From Bifidobacterium breve (GTDB lineage: Bacteria > Actinomycetota > Acidimicrobiia > Acidimicrobiales > Ilumatobacteraceae), in contig CAMAWR010000005.1 of the NCBI GenBank assembly GCA_945862045.1, positions 1-64,000 on the forward strand: a stretch of 64,000 nt of DNA, given 5' to 3'. The position numbers were made by a program, and so were the translations under genes. This document shows, piece by piece, positions 27,704 to 37,113 of the stretch. The notes below the pieces were generated by a model. That model saw only the letters and a program-made list of their open reading frames with translations. It was not told where the DNA came from and made no database searches. Numbering within the stretch: position 1 is the stretch's first letter; every line of letters starts with the position of its first letter.

Positions 27704-30625
27704 TCAACCACTGACCAAGGCAATTGCTTGACGGAGTAGTTCACGCGCCTGTGCCAGACGGGCTTGATACGTGGCAAAGTCTGGTGGGTTTTGTGACAAC
27801 GCACGATTCGCTTCGTCAAAGAGGGCGTCTGCTCGGGCCAACAACTCCACGGCAGTCAGCGACGACGTATCTTGCGCTGGCAGTGTCGTGGTCGTCACGG
27901 CGCTGCCTGAGGCACCGGGCGTCGGGTCAATTGGTTTGACTGATCCGTCGTTGATGCGCTCGCCAAGATTGGTTGTAAAGCCGGGGAAAAGCCGCCCGAC
28001 GGCTTCGGTCAGGTTGTCGCTCATCACCACACGGTTGTTGTACGACACCAGGAATTTTCGCACGAAGATTTGCCTGGCCGATGGATCATCGGGTTTCACG
28101 AACAGTGGGCGTACGTACATGAGACCACGTTGCACTGGCACGACTTGCAGGTCACCAAAAATGACTCGAGAACCACGTTGGTCAAGCAGGGTGATCTGCT
28201 GGGCAATCACCGGGTCGCTACCAAACTCGGCGGCTACCGTCGCCGGGCCCTCGGGTAGGGGCTCTGGTAGCTCGATTACCTGGATTTTTCCGTATGACTT
28301 CGGATCGCTGGAGACCACCATCAATGCGCGCAACTCTTTGCGCGCATTGTCGGCAGAGAAGGGAACGAATGGCCGCAACATCGAGAACGTCGGCGTGCCG
28401 AGACCATCACCGCCGTGGAACATCGTGTAATACGGCTCGAAGCGCAACACGCTGGCGTCACGCACATCGATGCCGTCTACCTCGAGAGGACCCCCGTTGC
28501 CTACGACGCCAGAAATCGCCTCAGGCTCGATGGTGGGTGCCTGAGCAACGCTCCAGGCGGCATCACGGTTGAAGAACAGTGTTGCATCATTGAATTGGTA
28601 CCGCCCGTACACATTGGTTTGCACACGGAACAAATCCTCGGGATATCGGAAGTGGCTGACGAGTTCAGCTGGTGCTTCACTCACGTCCGTAAAAAGATCG
28701 GGGAATGCCTTCGACCATGACGCTGTGATTGGGTCTTGGGCATCCACTACGTAGAACGTGACATCCCCCGTAAAGGCATTGACAACGGCCTTCACACTGT
28801 TACGCGCATAATTGAACGACGTATTCAACCCACCACCTGGCGACAACTGATCGATATTCGCCTGTTGTGCATACGGGTAACGGTCACTGATCGTATAGGC
28901 ATCCAATACCCACAGCACGACGCCATCCACCACCACCGGATATGGGTCTGCGTCGTAACGCAGGAATGGTGCAAGACGACTGACCCGCTCGGTGACGTTA
29001 CGGTCGTGCACGATGTGCGACTGGGAGTTGATGAGACCGGAGCCGAACAAGTTGTACTCGCCGTACTGAACGGCATATGCAAGACGACGCAGCGTCGACG
29101 ACAGCTGCACGCCACCCGGCGTGGTCTGCTTTGTCGGCTCGCCGACACATGGTTGTTCCACCTGATCGGTGTCCACGACTGCATACGAATCAATACCTTC
29201 GCCGAAGTACAACTCTGGACGCGTCACACCAAGACCCACGTACACCGGCCTGCCGTCAGTCGTCGTGCGGCTGGCGGGGGCCGCAATCAAACCACAGCCG
29301 TGGGTGTACAGCAAATGCCTCGACACCCAGGTGCGGTTCGGAATGCCCTCAGAATTGAGTTCACGCGCAGCCACCATCACCTGTTGCACACTTCCGTCAA
29401 TTTCGTAGCGGTCAACGTCCAAATCGCGCACGGCATAGAACGATGTACGACCTTCATCAAGAATGAAGCGGTCCCGCATTTGAACCGGGTCAAGTTGACG
29501 CACGTTGCGCAGCGGGCTGGCATTCTCGTTCAATTTCTCGGCAGTAAGTGGTTGCAGTTTCAACTCACTACGCGACACGTCGCCGAGCCCGATTGCCAAC
29601 TTCGTCGCCGCGATATTACGGTCAATGAACAGCAATTCTTTGGTACTCACATTTGGTTGCACGATGAACCGCTGCACTACCGCTGGGTACACGCCGCCAG
29701 CCGTCACTGCTATCACGATCCACAACACGGTGGCCAGCACTGGCAGACGCCAACCACGTTGGCGAAAGTTGGCAAGGAACAACACGGCTACGGCCAACGA
29801 AACCAAGATCATGAGTTGCGTAGCAGGCAGCTGCGCATTGACATCGGTGTAGGTGGCCCCCTGCACAACGCCGCGTGTTGAACGGGTGAGGTTGTATCGC
29901 GAGAACCAATAGTCGACTGCCCGCACTATCGACAGCAGCGCAAAGAGCACGCTGAGATGTACTTTCGCCAGTGGTGTGACCTTGCGGCCCTGAATCTGCA
30001 GTCGAATCCCACCATTGAGGGCGTGAACTCCCGCTGTTACCAGTGTGATGAGTATGAATGCGGCGAATGTCCAATCGATGACGAATTCGATGAACGGTAG
30101 GCGCATGATATAGAACGCTGGGTCTTGGTTGAAGAGCGGATCCTTGGTGTCGAAATTGGTGGAATTGCGAAACAAAGTCCAGTCCTGCCACTGACCGGCG
30201 GCTGGTGACCCCACCAAGAAGCCAAGTAGTGCACCGACGATGATTCGAAAAGTCCAAGCCCGGCCGGCGGTGAGTTGTCGAAAGCCAGCCAGCGCACGCT
30301 CCTGTGGCGTGGTCGGCACCACGTCGGGGCGCAGCCGATCGGCAACCCACATGTTGAGGATCAACGCGAACGCAAAAATCAGTACGAATACGGTGCCGAG
30401 CCCGAGGCGTGTGAGCAGAATCCCCCAGAACACATCTGTGCGACCGAGTGACTGGTGCCAAAGCACATCGATGTAGAACGCAGCGATACTGCGCGACGAC
30501 ACGAACAATGCAACGATTGCGATTGCGACCACCAAGAAAATGACACGGCTGCGCCGTGGCCGGCGTAGCCCGAAACCACCGACGGAGAACGACGGACGAC
30601 GCGGCAGATCATCGGGGATGCGCAT
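27704..30625 (-). CDS. UPF0182 family membrane protein
   Basis: A 973-residue protein of the UPF0182 (COG1615) family, common in actinobacteria and cyanobacteria and of unknown function. Seven or so membrane segments occupy the N-terminal third (for example VIFLVVAIAIVALFV and VFVLIFAFALILNMWVA), followed by a large extracytoplasmic domain with typical segments FYIMRLPFIEF, TRSTRGVVQGATYTD, YTHGCGLIAAPAS and VVVDGVVLWVLDAYT. A low-complexity tail with GASGSAVTTTTLP leads to a final helix. ATG at 30625 starts the family-like MRIPDDLPRRPSFSVG; an upstream in-frame start at 30670 would overlap the neighbouring gene. Confidence 0.93.
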   Translation of the reverse strand: MRIPDDLPRRPSFSVGGFGLRRPRRSRVIFLVVAIAIVALFVSSRSIAAFYIDVLWHQSLGRTDVFWGILLTRLGLGTVFVLIFAFALILNMWVADRLRPDVVPTTPQERALAGFRQLTAGRAWTFRIIVGALLGFLVGSPAAGQWQDWTLFRNSTNFDTKDPLFNQDPAFYIMRLPFIEFVIDWTFAAFILITLVTAGVHALNGGIRLQIQGRKVTPLAKVHLSVLFALLSIVRAVDYWFSRYNLTRSTRGVVQGATYTDVNAQLPATQLMILVSLAVAVLFLANFRQRGWRLPVLATVLWIVIAVTAGGVYPAVVQRFIVQPNVSTKELLFIDRNIAATKLAIGLGDVSRSELKLQPLTAEKLNENASPLRNVRQLDPVQMRDRFILDEGRTSFYAVRDLDVDRYEIDGSVQQVMVAARELNSEGIPNRTWVSRHLLYTHGCGLIAAPASRTTTDGRPVYVGLGVTRPELYFGEGIDSYAVVDTDQVEQPCVGEPTKQTTPGGVQLSSTLRRLAYAVQYGEYNLFGSGLINSQSHIVHDRNVTERVSRLAPFLRYDADPYPVVVDGVVLWVLDAYTISDRYPYAQQANIDQLSPGGGLNTSFNYARNSVKAVVNAFTGDVTFYVVDAQDPITASWSKAFPDLFTDVSEAPAELVSHFRYPEDLFRVQTNVYGRYQFNDATLFFNRDAAWSVAQAPTIEPEAISGVVGNGGPLEVDGIDVRDASVLRFEPYYTMFHGGDGLGTPTFSMLRPFVPFSADNARKELRALMVVSSDPKSYGKIQVIELPEPLPEGPATVAAEFGSDPVIAQQITLLDQRGSRVIFGDLQVVPVQRGLMYVRPLFVKPDDPSARQIFVRKFLVSYNNRVVMSDNLTEAVGRLFPGFTTNLGERINDGSVKPIDPTPGASGSAVTTTTLPAQDTSSLTAVELLARADALFDEANRALSQNPPDFATYQARLAQARELLRQAIALVSG

Positions 30626-30636
30626 GACGCCGAAGG

Positions 30637-32583
30637 CTACTTGTTTAGCGGAATGACAAGGCAGCGACATCCGGCATGCGCCAGCGGATGGGCGTGACCG
30701 GTCGGGAATGCATCACCACGACGCACGCCACCTGCCAACGAGTTGTCTTCGGCGTCAGCACACGGCGGGCCGTCTGGGTCGACAGCCCAGCACATGGTGG
30801 TGTTTGCGTCACACCCAAGAAACAGCCCACGCGCGTAGGTGAAGTACGCGATATCGCTGACGACTGGTGCGAGGTGCTGCGACTTCCATTCATGGAAGAC
30901 CGCACGGAGCGCCACGAGCAAGGCGTCACGATCACCGCTGGCAGCAGTAATCGCGGCATTGACACGCTCGTGGAGCGGCTGAATTAGATCGCTCGCCAAC
31001 ATCTCGCTGATTTTCTCCAGTACTGCACCTTTCGTGATCGCCGAACGCATATCGGATCGCCGGGCATCAGTGTGCGAACGTGCGGCATCAACCGCAATAC
31101 TCGTCGCCAATTCGCGAATCGTGTTGGTGTACTGCGTGGCCTGCTCAACTGCGGTCGGCAACATCGCTGCAAGAGTCAGGCTGGTTCGCTTGCCACCCAC
31201 ATGGGTGAGCACGGTGTTCTCGTCGTCAACCAGATGACGCTTCATCGCCCGCATCAACGCATCAAGTGCTGGTGTGAGAACTTCGGTACGACGACGTAGC
31301 ACCGACTCATCAACAGTGTTTGGCTGACTAGGCACAGCCAAATCTCTCTTTGCTGCATCCGCGACGTGCGTCGTGCTTGCCGCCCGCAGACGGGCGAATA
31401 TTTCGTCGACACGGTTCGTCGTTGAGACCGTGTCACCGCTGACCGTGTCGCTGGCGGCTGATGATTCGGTCTCAAAGGTGCCTTCAACCCGTTCGAAAAC
31501 CGGATGATCGGGGGCACTGATCTCTGCACTTATGTGCGGGCCATTGGTCAATTCTTTCTTGCGGCGGCGATCAGACAGATTTACCACCTCTGCCATCTGC
31601 CCAATATCAGCAACTTTTAGTCCCTCCGGACGCTGCGCTTGAGCATCAGCGGGTTCACCACTTTCTTTGTTTGTGGTTTCTGTTTCTACTTCTACTTCTG
31701 TGGTCGTTTCGATAGCCGTTGGTTGCACATCGTGCTCCTGCGGGTCAGAGGCTTGGTCATCTGGCGCTGGCTGAACGGCGTCGACGCTTGCCGCATCGTC
31801 AGTGGCCGAGCGATGGGCTTCACCTAATTCGTGCTGGTATTTTTTGGCATCAAAAATTGGTACGTCACTTGGGCGCGTTGGCCGGGGTGGCGGCGGTGCG
31901 TCGGGTGGCACCAACGGTGGCGTCACGCCCGTACCCCGGAGGGCTTCATCAAACTCGTTGAGGTCCCCCACAACGTCGGTGGCGGCATGCCGCGCACGCT
32001 CGAAGGCACCGAGTAGTCGCTCACGTTCGTGCACGAGGCGCTCCAGTTCGCGGCGCGCCTCTTCGGTTCGCTTGGCAACATCAGTGAGCACCCGTTCGCG
32101 ATATGCCCGAACTTCGGCAATCATCTCACGGCCCTGCTGTTTGGCAAGTTCAATCTCCTGCTCGGCTTCACCCGACACATCCGAACGCCGACGCGACGCT
32201 TCCACATTCGACTCTTCGAGCAGACGCGTTGCTTCACGGCTGGCGTCACGAACGATTTGTTCGACTGATACAGCGGCACGATCGCGCATCGCCTGGGCTG
32301 CCTCGCGGGCAGCACTCAACACTCGTGCAGCTTCAGCCCCGAGTAGTTCGGTCACCACCGCTTCATCGATGACACCAACGTCCAGTGGCCCACGTGCTTG
32401 CAACGCCTTCAGTTCACTTTCCAAGAACCGTTCACGCTCCAACAGACGTGCCAGTTCAACCGAGACTTGCCGCAGAAAATCACGGACTTCTTCCTCGCGG
32501 AAACCACGACGGGTGAGCGTGAACTGGGCTGAGGCGACGGCAGCGGGCGACGACGGGTCTGGTCGCTGGAAGTCGAGGGCCAT
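30637..32583 (-). CDS. DivIVA-domain coiled-coil protein with Cys/His-rich C-terminus
   Basis: 648 residues from the ATG at 32583. Residues 1-50 are a DivIVA/GpsB-type domain (FTLTRRGFREEEVRDFLRQ), which binds curved membrane and organises polar growth and division. Residues about 50-200 form a charged coiled coil with ARREAAQ-like and RRELERLVHERERLL heptads. Residues about 215-400 are a Pro-rich and acidic linker. A C-terminal helical region from about 430 ends in a cluster of Cys591, Cys598, Cys608, His630, His632, His636, Cys639 and Cys641 (HPLAHAGCRCLVIPL), which looks like the end of phage head-morphogenesis proteins. Partner UPF0182 gene follows by 11 bases. Confidence 0.85.
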   Translation of the reverse strand: MALDFQRPDPSSPAAVASAQFTLTRRGFREEEVRDFLRQVSVELARLLERERFLESELKALQARGPLDVGVIDEAVVTELLGAEAARVLSAAREAAQAMRDRAAVSVEQIVRDASREATRLLEESNVEASRRRSDVSGEAEQEIELAKQQGREMIAEVRAYRERVLTDVAKRTEEARRELERLVHERERLLGAFERARHAATDVVGDLNEFDEALRGTGVTPPLVPPDAPPPPRPTRPSDVPIFDAKKYQHELGEAHRSATDDAASVDAVQPAPDDQASDPQEHDVQPTAIETTTEVEVETETTNKESGEPADAQAQRPEGLKVADIGQMAEVVNLSDRRRKKELTNGPHISAEISAPDHPVFERVEGTFETESSAASDTVSGDTVSTTNRVDEIFARLRAASTTHVADAAKRDLAVPSQPNTVDESVLRRRTEVLTPALDALMRAMKRHLVDDENTVLTHVGGKRTSLTLAAMLPTAVEQATQYTNTIRELATSIAVDAARSHTDARRSDMRSAITKGAVLEKISEMLASDLIQPLHERVNAAITAASGDRDALLVALRAVFHEWKSQHLAPVVSDIAYFTYARGLFLGCDANTTMCWAVDPDGPPCADAEDNSLAGGVRRGDAFPTGHAHPLAHAGCRCLVIPLNK

Positions 32584-32605
32584 GCCCTTAGAGAGTACGC
32601 CTGAA

Positions 32606-33775
32606 CTAATCGCTGTTCGTGGCATCAGGTAGCAGGTCGCCACCAATGCCACGCAGGATGTCCAACGCATCCTGCAGCGTGGCGACTGTCTCTACCCGCA
32701 TTTGTGAGCCACCGACACGGCGAGCCTGCGCGATGTCCTCGGCTGATTGACTCGCGGGAATGAGGAACAACTTCGCACCGCCATTGCGTGCAGCGATCGC
32801 CTTTTGCGGTATTGCACCAACCGCCCCGACACTTTCATTGCCATCAATCGTTCCGGTTGCGGCAACTTTTATCTTTCCGGTGAGCGAACCCTGCGAAAGT
32901 TCGTCGATGAGGGCGAGCGTGAACGCCAAACCAGCAGATGGACCGCCAATCGAGTCGGTGTCGATACCTACTTCGAATGGTGTCTTGACGGTTCGCGTAT
33001 CGCGTGGCATCAGGCCGACAATCGTTCGCCCGTCCCCGTCCGGTGATTCCATGAGTTTCACATTGATGATGACCACATCGTCAGTGCCTGCGCGGCGCAC
33101 CCCGATAGCCACGACCTCACCGGCTCGGCGGCCCGTTACGGCCTCGATCAACGAAGGCAGCGTTGGTATTGGGACGCCATCAAAGCTCACCAAAGTGTCA
33201 CCAGACATCAGCAACTTGCACGCACTCTGGGGGTCAGGCAGATCCTCACACACCACTTCCTCGACGACGACGTCGCCATAGACGAACTCTGATTCGATAC
33301 CAAGCCGCGTGAGCGCTACGAACTCGGCGATCTGTTTTGATGTCACCATCGCACGGCTGCCCACTTCACGCTGCTGGGTCGGCGTCTGCGTACCGAATCG
33401 TTCTTCGTAGTTGAGAATTTGCACGTCGTCATCAAGCCAGGCAGCCGTCAGGTCAAGCAGGGAAAGACGGCTGCCGAGTGCGGTTACGAACATGACTTCT
33501 CCATCCGATGCATAGCGCGTGGCGAATGCCAATGCATCTTCGCCAAACGACATACGCGGAGCAACCGACTGTGCCGAACCTGGTGCCAACTCCCACAGAC
33601 GTACACGGGTCAGCGAAGCGGCCACGAACACCACCATGAGCAACCATGCGACGGTGAGAATAGGAAGCGCCCACCAGACTCGCCGTGCCGCATTTGCCGA
33701 AACGGGCGGTGGGGGTGGCGGCAGAGGTACGCTGGAAGTTGCCGTGATGAGTTCATCGTTGGTTGTGGCGTCCAT
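32606..33775 (-). CDS. Membrane-anchored PDZ-Lon protease (YlbL type)
   Basis: 389 residues from the ATG at 33775. A Pro-rich cytoplasmic N-terminus precedes one membrane helix (about 33-56). A PDZ domain follows at about 175-245 (LLMSGDTLVSFDGVPIPTL), then a Lon-type (S16) catalytic domain. The Ser-Lys dyad is Ser280 in GGPSAGLAFTLALI and Lys325 in VGAIPQKAIAARNGGAKLFL. No ATPase domain is present, so it acts as a stand-alone membrane protease, probably on exported or envelope proteins. It lies 22 bases upstream of the DivIVA-domain gene on the same strand. Confidence 0.92.
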   Translation of the reverse strand: MDATTNDELITATSSVPLPPPPPPVSANAARRVWWALPILTVAWLLMVVFVAASLTRVRLWELAPGSAQSVAPRMSFGEDALAFATRYASDGEVMFVTALGSRLSLLDLTAAWLDDDVQILNYEERFGTQTPTQQREVGSRAMVTSKQIAEFVALTRLGIESEFVYGDVVVEEVVCEDLPDPQSACKLLMSGDTLVSFDGVPIPTLPSLIEAVTGRRAGEVVAIGVRRAGTDDVVIINVKLMESPDGDGRTIVGLMPRDTRTVKTPFEVGIDTDSIGGPSAGLAFTLALIDELSQGSLTGKIKVAATGTIDGNESVGAVGAIPQKAIAARNGGAKLFLIPASQSAEDIAQARRVGGSQMRVETVATLQDALDILRGIGGDLLPDATNSD

Positions 33776-34085
33776 GACTCTCACTGAGGTTACGACCAGA
33801 ATCGCCATCGTTGGCGTGGTCACCATGGTGGCGCTCCTTGTTGTGGGGCGGATGCGCAGCGCCGACGGGCACCGAGGTGGTCGGTTCACTTCTCGCACCG
33901 ACAGCCAATCGCTGCCCGCACCCTCCAGCGGTATGGCTCAGTGGTTCTCTCAACGGTCGCCGACAGTTGTCGGCCGACTCGGTTCACTTGGGGTCTTGGC
34001 CGCGATCGTTGGCGCCACACTTGGTATCGGGCTCTCGCTATTGCTCGTTGCCGTTTTGAATGCCACCAGCAGCGCAGCGAACTGA
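33774..34085 (+). CDS. Small membrane protein with two hydrophobic segments
   Basis: 103 residues from an ATG at 33774 to a TGA at 34085. It has two hydrophobic segments, RIAIVGVVTMVALLVVG near the N-terminus and GVLAAIVGATLGIGLSLLLVAVL near the end, with a hydrophilic Ser/Arg-rich stretch between. No family recognised. It ends four bases before the KdsC-like gene, which supports it being a real upstream member of that operon. Its start codon overlaps that of the divergent Lon-PDZ gene; a later ATG at 33825 is an alternative start. Confidence 0.55.
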   Translation: MTLTEVTTRIAIVGVVTMVALLVVGRMRSADGHRGGRFTSRTDSQSLPAPSSGMAQWFSQRSPTVVGRLGSLGVLAAIVGATLGIGLSLLLVAVLNATSSAAN

Positions 34086-34089
34086 CACC

Positions 34090-34587
34090 ATGACGTCGCC
34101 AACACTCACGAACATCAAGGCGATTGCTTTCGACTTTGACGGCGTCTTCACCGACGATCGGGTGATCGTGTCAGAGACTGGTGAAGAGTCAGTGACGTGC
34201 AGTCGCTCCGACGGCATGGGTATCGGGCTTCTGCGTGAGGCTGGTATCCATATGATCATCATTTCCAAGGAGAAGAACCGGGTGGTCGCGGCACGAGCGG
34301 GAAAGCTGTCACTTGAGGTCGTACACGGCTGTGATGACAAACTGCCCGTCTTGCAGGCGTGGATGACGCGCGTCGGTGCCACTCCCGAGACCACGGCCTA
34401 TATGGGTAACGACATCAACGATCTTGCTTGCATGAATTACGTCGGAGTGGCCATTGCGCCTGCCGATGCACACCAATCGGCACTTGCTGCTGCTCACATC
34501 GTGACCGCAAAACCAGGTGGTCGCGGTGCAATTCGTGAAGTTGCCGACGCTTTGACAAAGGCAGTGCACTCACGGGCTGCGAAGTAA
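34090..34587 (+). CDS. KdsC-like HAD phosphatase
   Basis: 165-residue HAD-superfamily phosphatase. Motif I is FDFDGVFTDD (Asp15 nucleophile, Asp17), the sugar-acid-type SDGMGIGLLREAGI follows, motif II/III region is IIISKEKNRVVAARA, and the metal motif is MGNDINDLACMNYVG. This layout is shared by KdsC (Kdo-8-phosphate phosphatase) and the nonulosonate-9-phosphate phosphatases. Immediate neighbours are a NeuB-type synthase, so the native substrate may be a nonulosonic-acid phosphate; it is also the only candidate in the window for the Kdo-8-P step. Confidence 0.85.
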   Translation: MTSPTLTNIKAIAFDFDGVFTDDRVIVSETGEESVTCSRSDGMGIGLLREAGIHMIIISKEKNRVVAARAGKLSLEVVHGCDDKLPVLQAWMTRVGATPETTAYMGNDINDLACMNYVGVAIAPADAHQSALAAAHIVTAKPGGRGAIREVADALTKAVHSRAAK

Positions 34588-34597
34588 TCTTGGCGCT

Positions 34598-35494
34598 GTG
34601 GCGGGTTTTACAAATATGACACCCATCGATACCGTCAGCATCAATGACCACGACATTGGGCTGGGTCATCCCGTTTTTATCATTGCTGAAATCGGAATTA
34701 ACCACAACGGTGATCTCAACCTGGCAAAACAACTCATAGATGTTGCCGCACAAGCAGGCTGCAATGCCGTCAAATTTCAAAAACGAACCCCAGTAATTTG
34801 TGTGCCACCCGATCAAGCCAGCACGATACGTGAAACACCGTGGGGCACGATGACCTATCTCGAATACAAAGAGCGCATCGAGTTTGGCAGAGCAGAGTTC
34901 TCGGAAATTGACACCTACTGCCGTTCGCTGAACGTCATGTGGTTTGCCTCCCCTTGGGACATTCCTTCGGTGACATTCCTTCAGGATTTCAACACCCCCG
35001 TCTTCAAAGTCGCATCAGCCTGCCTCACCGACGATGAACTTTTAATTGCAATTCGCCACACGGGCAAACCTGTGATTATGTCGACAGGTATGTCAACTCT
35101 CAAAGAAATTGATCATGCCGTCTCCTTGCTCGACCGCACCAAGTTGATCCTCGGTCAAGCAACCTCCACCTATCCGTGCAAGCCAGAAGAGCTCAATTTG
35201 CGGGCAATCACCTCGCTACGGCAGCGCTACGGAGTGCCGGTCGGCTACTCCGGCCATGAGACCGGCCTCCAGACCACGGTCGCCACGGTCGCCCTCGGTG
35301 CTGCGTTTATCGAACGACACATCACGCTCGACCGTGCCATGTGGGGAACCGATCACGCCGCCAGTGTCGAGCCGGGCGGCCTTGAGCGACTCGTTCGGGA
35401 TATTCGAAATGTCGAAGTAGCTCTCGGTGACGGTCTGAAACATGTCTTTGAATCCGAGATCTCAATTCGCAAAAAACTCAGACGTGTTCTCTGA
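34598..35494 (+). CDS. NeuB-type synthase lacking the SAF domain
   Basis: 298-residue TIM-barrel PEP-condensing synthase. Motifs AEIGINHNGDLNLAKQLI, NAVKFQKRTP, ETPWGTMTYLEYKERIEFG, ASPWDIPSVTFL, GYSGHETGLQT and ERHITLDRAMWGTDHA are those of a short subgroup of the sialic-acid-synthase family. It ends right after the barrel: the C-terminal SAF/antifreeze domain of full-length NeuB, present in the other copy at 22423-23490, is absent. The start is GTG at 34598 or an ATG at 34616. It lies 10 bases after the phosphatase gene. The sugar acid made is unknown. Confidence 0.88.
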   Translation: MAGFTNMTPIDTVSINDHDIGLGHPVFIIAEIGINHNGDLNLAKQLIDVAAQAGCNAVKFQKRTPVICVPPDQASTIRETPWGTMTYLEYKERIEFGRAEFSEIDTYCRSLNVMWFASPWDIPSVTFLQDFNTPVFKVASACLTDDELLIAIRHTGKPVIMSTGMSTLKEIDHAVSLLDRTKLILGQATSTYPCKPEELNLRAITSLRQRYGVPVGYSGHETGLQTTVATVALGAAFIERHITLDRAMWGTDHAASVEPGGLERLVRDIRNVEVALGDGLKHVFESEISIRKKLRRVL

Positions 35495-35503
35495 CCTCGT
35501 CTG

Positions 35504-36415
35504 ATGAAGGCTTTGATCATTGGTTATGGATCAATAGGGCAACGTCATACTCGAATTCTTCACTCGCTTGGATTTCAACCTGCAGTTGTATCCTCACAGC
35601 AGGCAATCAATCACGCCAGCTTTCTGTCAATTACTGATGCGGTTGATTCATGGAAACCTGAACACATTGTGATTGCATCCCCAACGAGCCGTCACCACAA
35701 GGATCTCACGGCGATAGCCCAAACTGGATTCTCTGGAACCTGTCTCATCGAAAAACCACTCTTCCAGTTTTCTCAACCGTTACCAACGAATCTCCGATGT
35801 CGTATTGCAGTCGGCTACAACCTTCGATTTCTTGATGTGATTCAGCGACTTCGTGAGGTGCTAGCTGTCGAAACCATCATCTCGGCAACCGTGTACAACG
35901 GGGAATACTTGCCCGAATGGCGACCGGGTCGTGATTATCGAACAACGAGTTCAGCACGACGTGAAATGGGTGGTGGTGTTTTGCGTGATTTGAGCCACGA
36001 GATTGACCTAATCCACTACTTTTTGGGAGCCCCGACAAGTGCTATCGCCGTAGTTTCGCGGTCTGGCCTATTGGACATTGATACTGAAGATTCCGTCCGC
36101 TCCGTCTTTCGCCACAACAACGGCTGTGTCACGACTATGACGCTCAGCTACCTGGACAGAACCCGCCGACGAGAAATACTTTTCATTACTGCGAGCAAAA
36201 GTATTCACTGTGATTTACTCACTGGCCTGCTTACTATTGATAACGAAATTGAATCGCTTCCTATCAATCGTGATGCCACGTTTGAAAGACTGCACACTGA
36301 CCTTCTCTTCAATCAGCCAGTAGTTGCATGTTCGGCTACAGAAGGTGCCGAGGTCGTTCGTACAATTGAAATGCTCGAGCAAAGTAGCGATCAGAAGGTT
36401 TGGGTTTCACGATGA
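35504..36415 (+). CDS. Gfo/Idh/MocA-family oxidoreductase
   Basis: NAD(P)-dependent sugar oxidoreductase. The N-terminal Rossmann motif is IIGYGSIGQRHTRIL, the conserved EKP (CLIEKPLFQF) is intact, and GGGVLRDLSHEIDLIHYFLG carries the catalytic His region. The 303-residue length fits. In nonulosonate and flagellin-glycan clusters such genes (the PtmF type, as I recall) accompany a NeuB and a cytidylyltransferase. The coding sequence is AT-rich relative to the housekeeping genes. It overlaps the cytidylyltransferase by ATGA. Confidence 0.85.
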   Translation: MKALIIGYGSIGQRHTRILHSLGFQPAVVSSQQAINHASFLSITDAVDSWKPEHIVIASPTSRHHKDLTAIAQTGFSGTCLIEKPLFQFSQPLPTNLRCRIAVGYNLRFLDVIQRLREVLAVETIISATVYNGEYLPEWRPGRDYRTTSSARREMGGGVLRDLSHEIDLIHYFLGAPTSAIAVVSRSGLLDIDTEDSVRSVFRHNNGCVTTMTLSYLDRTRRREILFITASKSIHCDLLTGLLTIDNEIESLPINRDATFERLHTDLLFNQPVVACSATEGAEVVRTIEMLEQSSDQKVWVSR

Positions 36416-37113
36416 AACGTCTTGCAGTCATCTGTGCTCGGGAGGGATCCAAGGGGGTGCCGGGAAAAAATTTGCGGCTACTCGGTGGTGTTCCAATGAT
36501 TGTTCATACCATTCGCCAAGCCGACAAATGTGGTGTTTTTGATTCGCTGGCAGTGAGTAGCGACTCCGGGGAGATACTTTCCGTTGCCAAGGCCTTTGGA
36601 GTCAAACACCTCGTCCAACGACCCCCCGAAATGGCCACTGACACAGCCTCTAAAGTGCCCGCAATACGTCACTGTGTCGCAGAAGTTGAGGTAACCACCG
36701 ACAAGTTTGACTACGTCGCAGATTTGGACTGCACGGCACCATTTCGACTTCCAAGTGACATCGTTGCAGCATTCGAGAAAATTCAAACGGCGGGTGTATC
36801 AACCTTGATAAGTGGAACTCGCTCTCGAAAACTTCCTTACTTCAACATTGTCGAACTCAACGAACAGGGGTTTGTTCGAATTTCAAAGTTGACGAATCCG
36901 CCACTGATTCGTCGACAGGACTCACCAATCTGCTTTGATATGAATGCATCGATCCATATCTGGCGTCGTGATGCACTTTTTTCAAGTGATGCAAGATTTC
37001 AGGATGACACGATTTTGTTTGAGATGCCCTTCGAACGCTCAATCGATATTGATACTGAGATAGAGTTCGTAATGAACGACCTTCTCATGCGTAAATACGG
37101 GCTCATCCAGTGA
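36412..37113 (+). CDS. NeuA-type acylneuraminate cytidylyltransferase
   Basis: CMP-sugar-acid synthetase of 233 residues from the ATG at 36412. The CTP-binding loop is VICAREGSKGVPGKN, followed by RPPEMATDTASK, DLDCTAPFRLPSDI and RRQDSPICFDMNASIHIW, the standard order in CMP-sialic and CMP-legionaminic acid synthetases. It probably activates the product of the adjacent NeuB-type synthase. ATGA overlap with the Gfo/Idh/MocA gene and GTGA overlap with the SDR gene indicate translational coupling. Confidence 0.88.
   Translation: MKRLAVICAREGSKGVPGKNLRLLGGVPMIVHTIRQADKCGVFDSLAVSSDSGEILSVAKAFGVKHLVQRPPEMATDTASKVPAIRHCVAEVEVTTDKFDYVADLDCTAPFRLPSDIVAAFEKIQTAGVSTLISGTRSRKLPYFNIVELNEQGFVRISKLTNPPLIRRQDSPICFDMNASIHIWRRDALFSSDARFQDDTILFEMPFERSIDIDTEIEFVMNDLLMRKYGLIQ

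Noticed and set aside
28736-29881. 381-codon plus-strand frame opposite the UPF0182 gene
   Set aside because: Its composition (rich in His, Arg and Cys) is that of a shadow frame and the minus-strand UPF0182 protein explains the stretch fully.
32584-32670. Upstream N-terminal extension of the DivIVA-domain protein
   Set aside because: The DivIVA domain begins right after the ATG at 32583; the extra 29 residues overlap the Lon-PDZ gene and have no family similarity.
33519-33773. 85-codon N-terminal extension of the small membrane protein
   Set aside because: It runs antisense through the N-terminal part of the Lon-PDZ gene and reads as low-complexity glycine and arginine, typical of a shadow.
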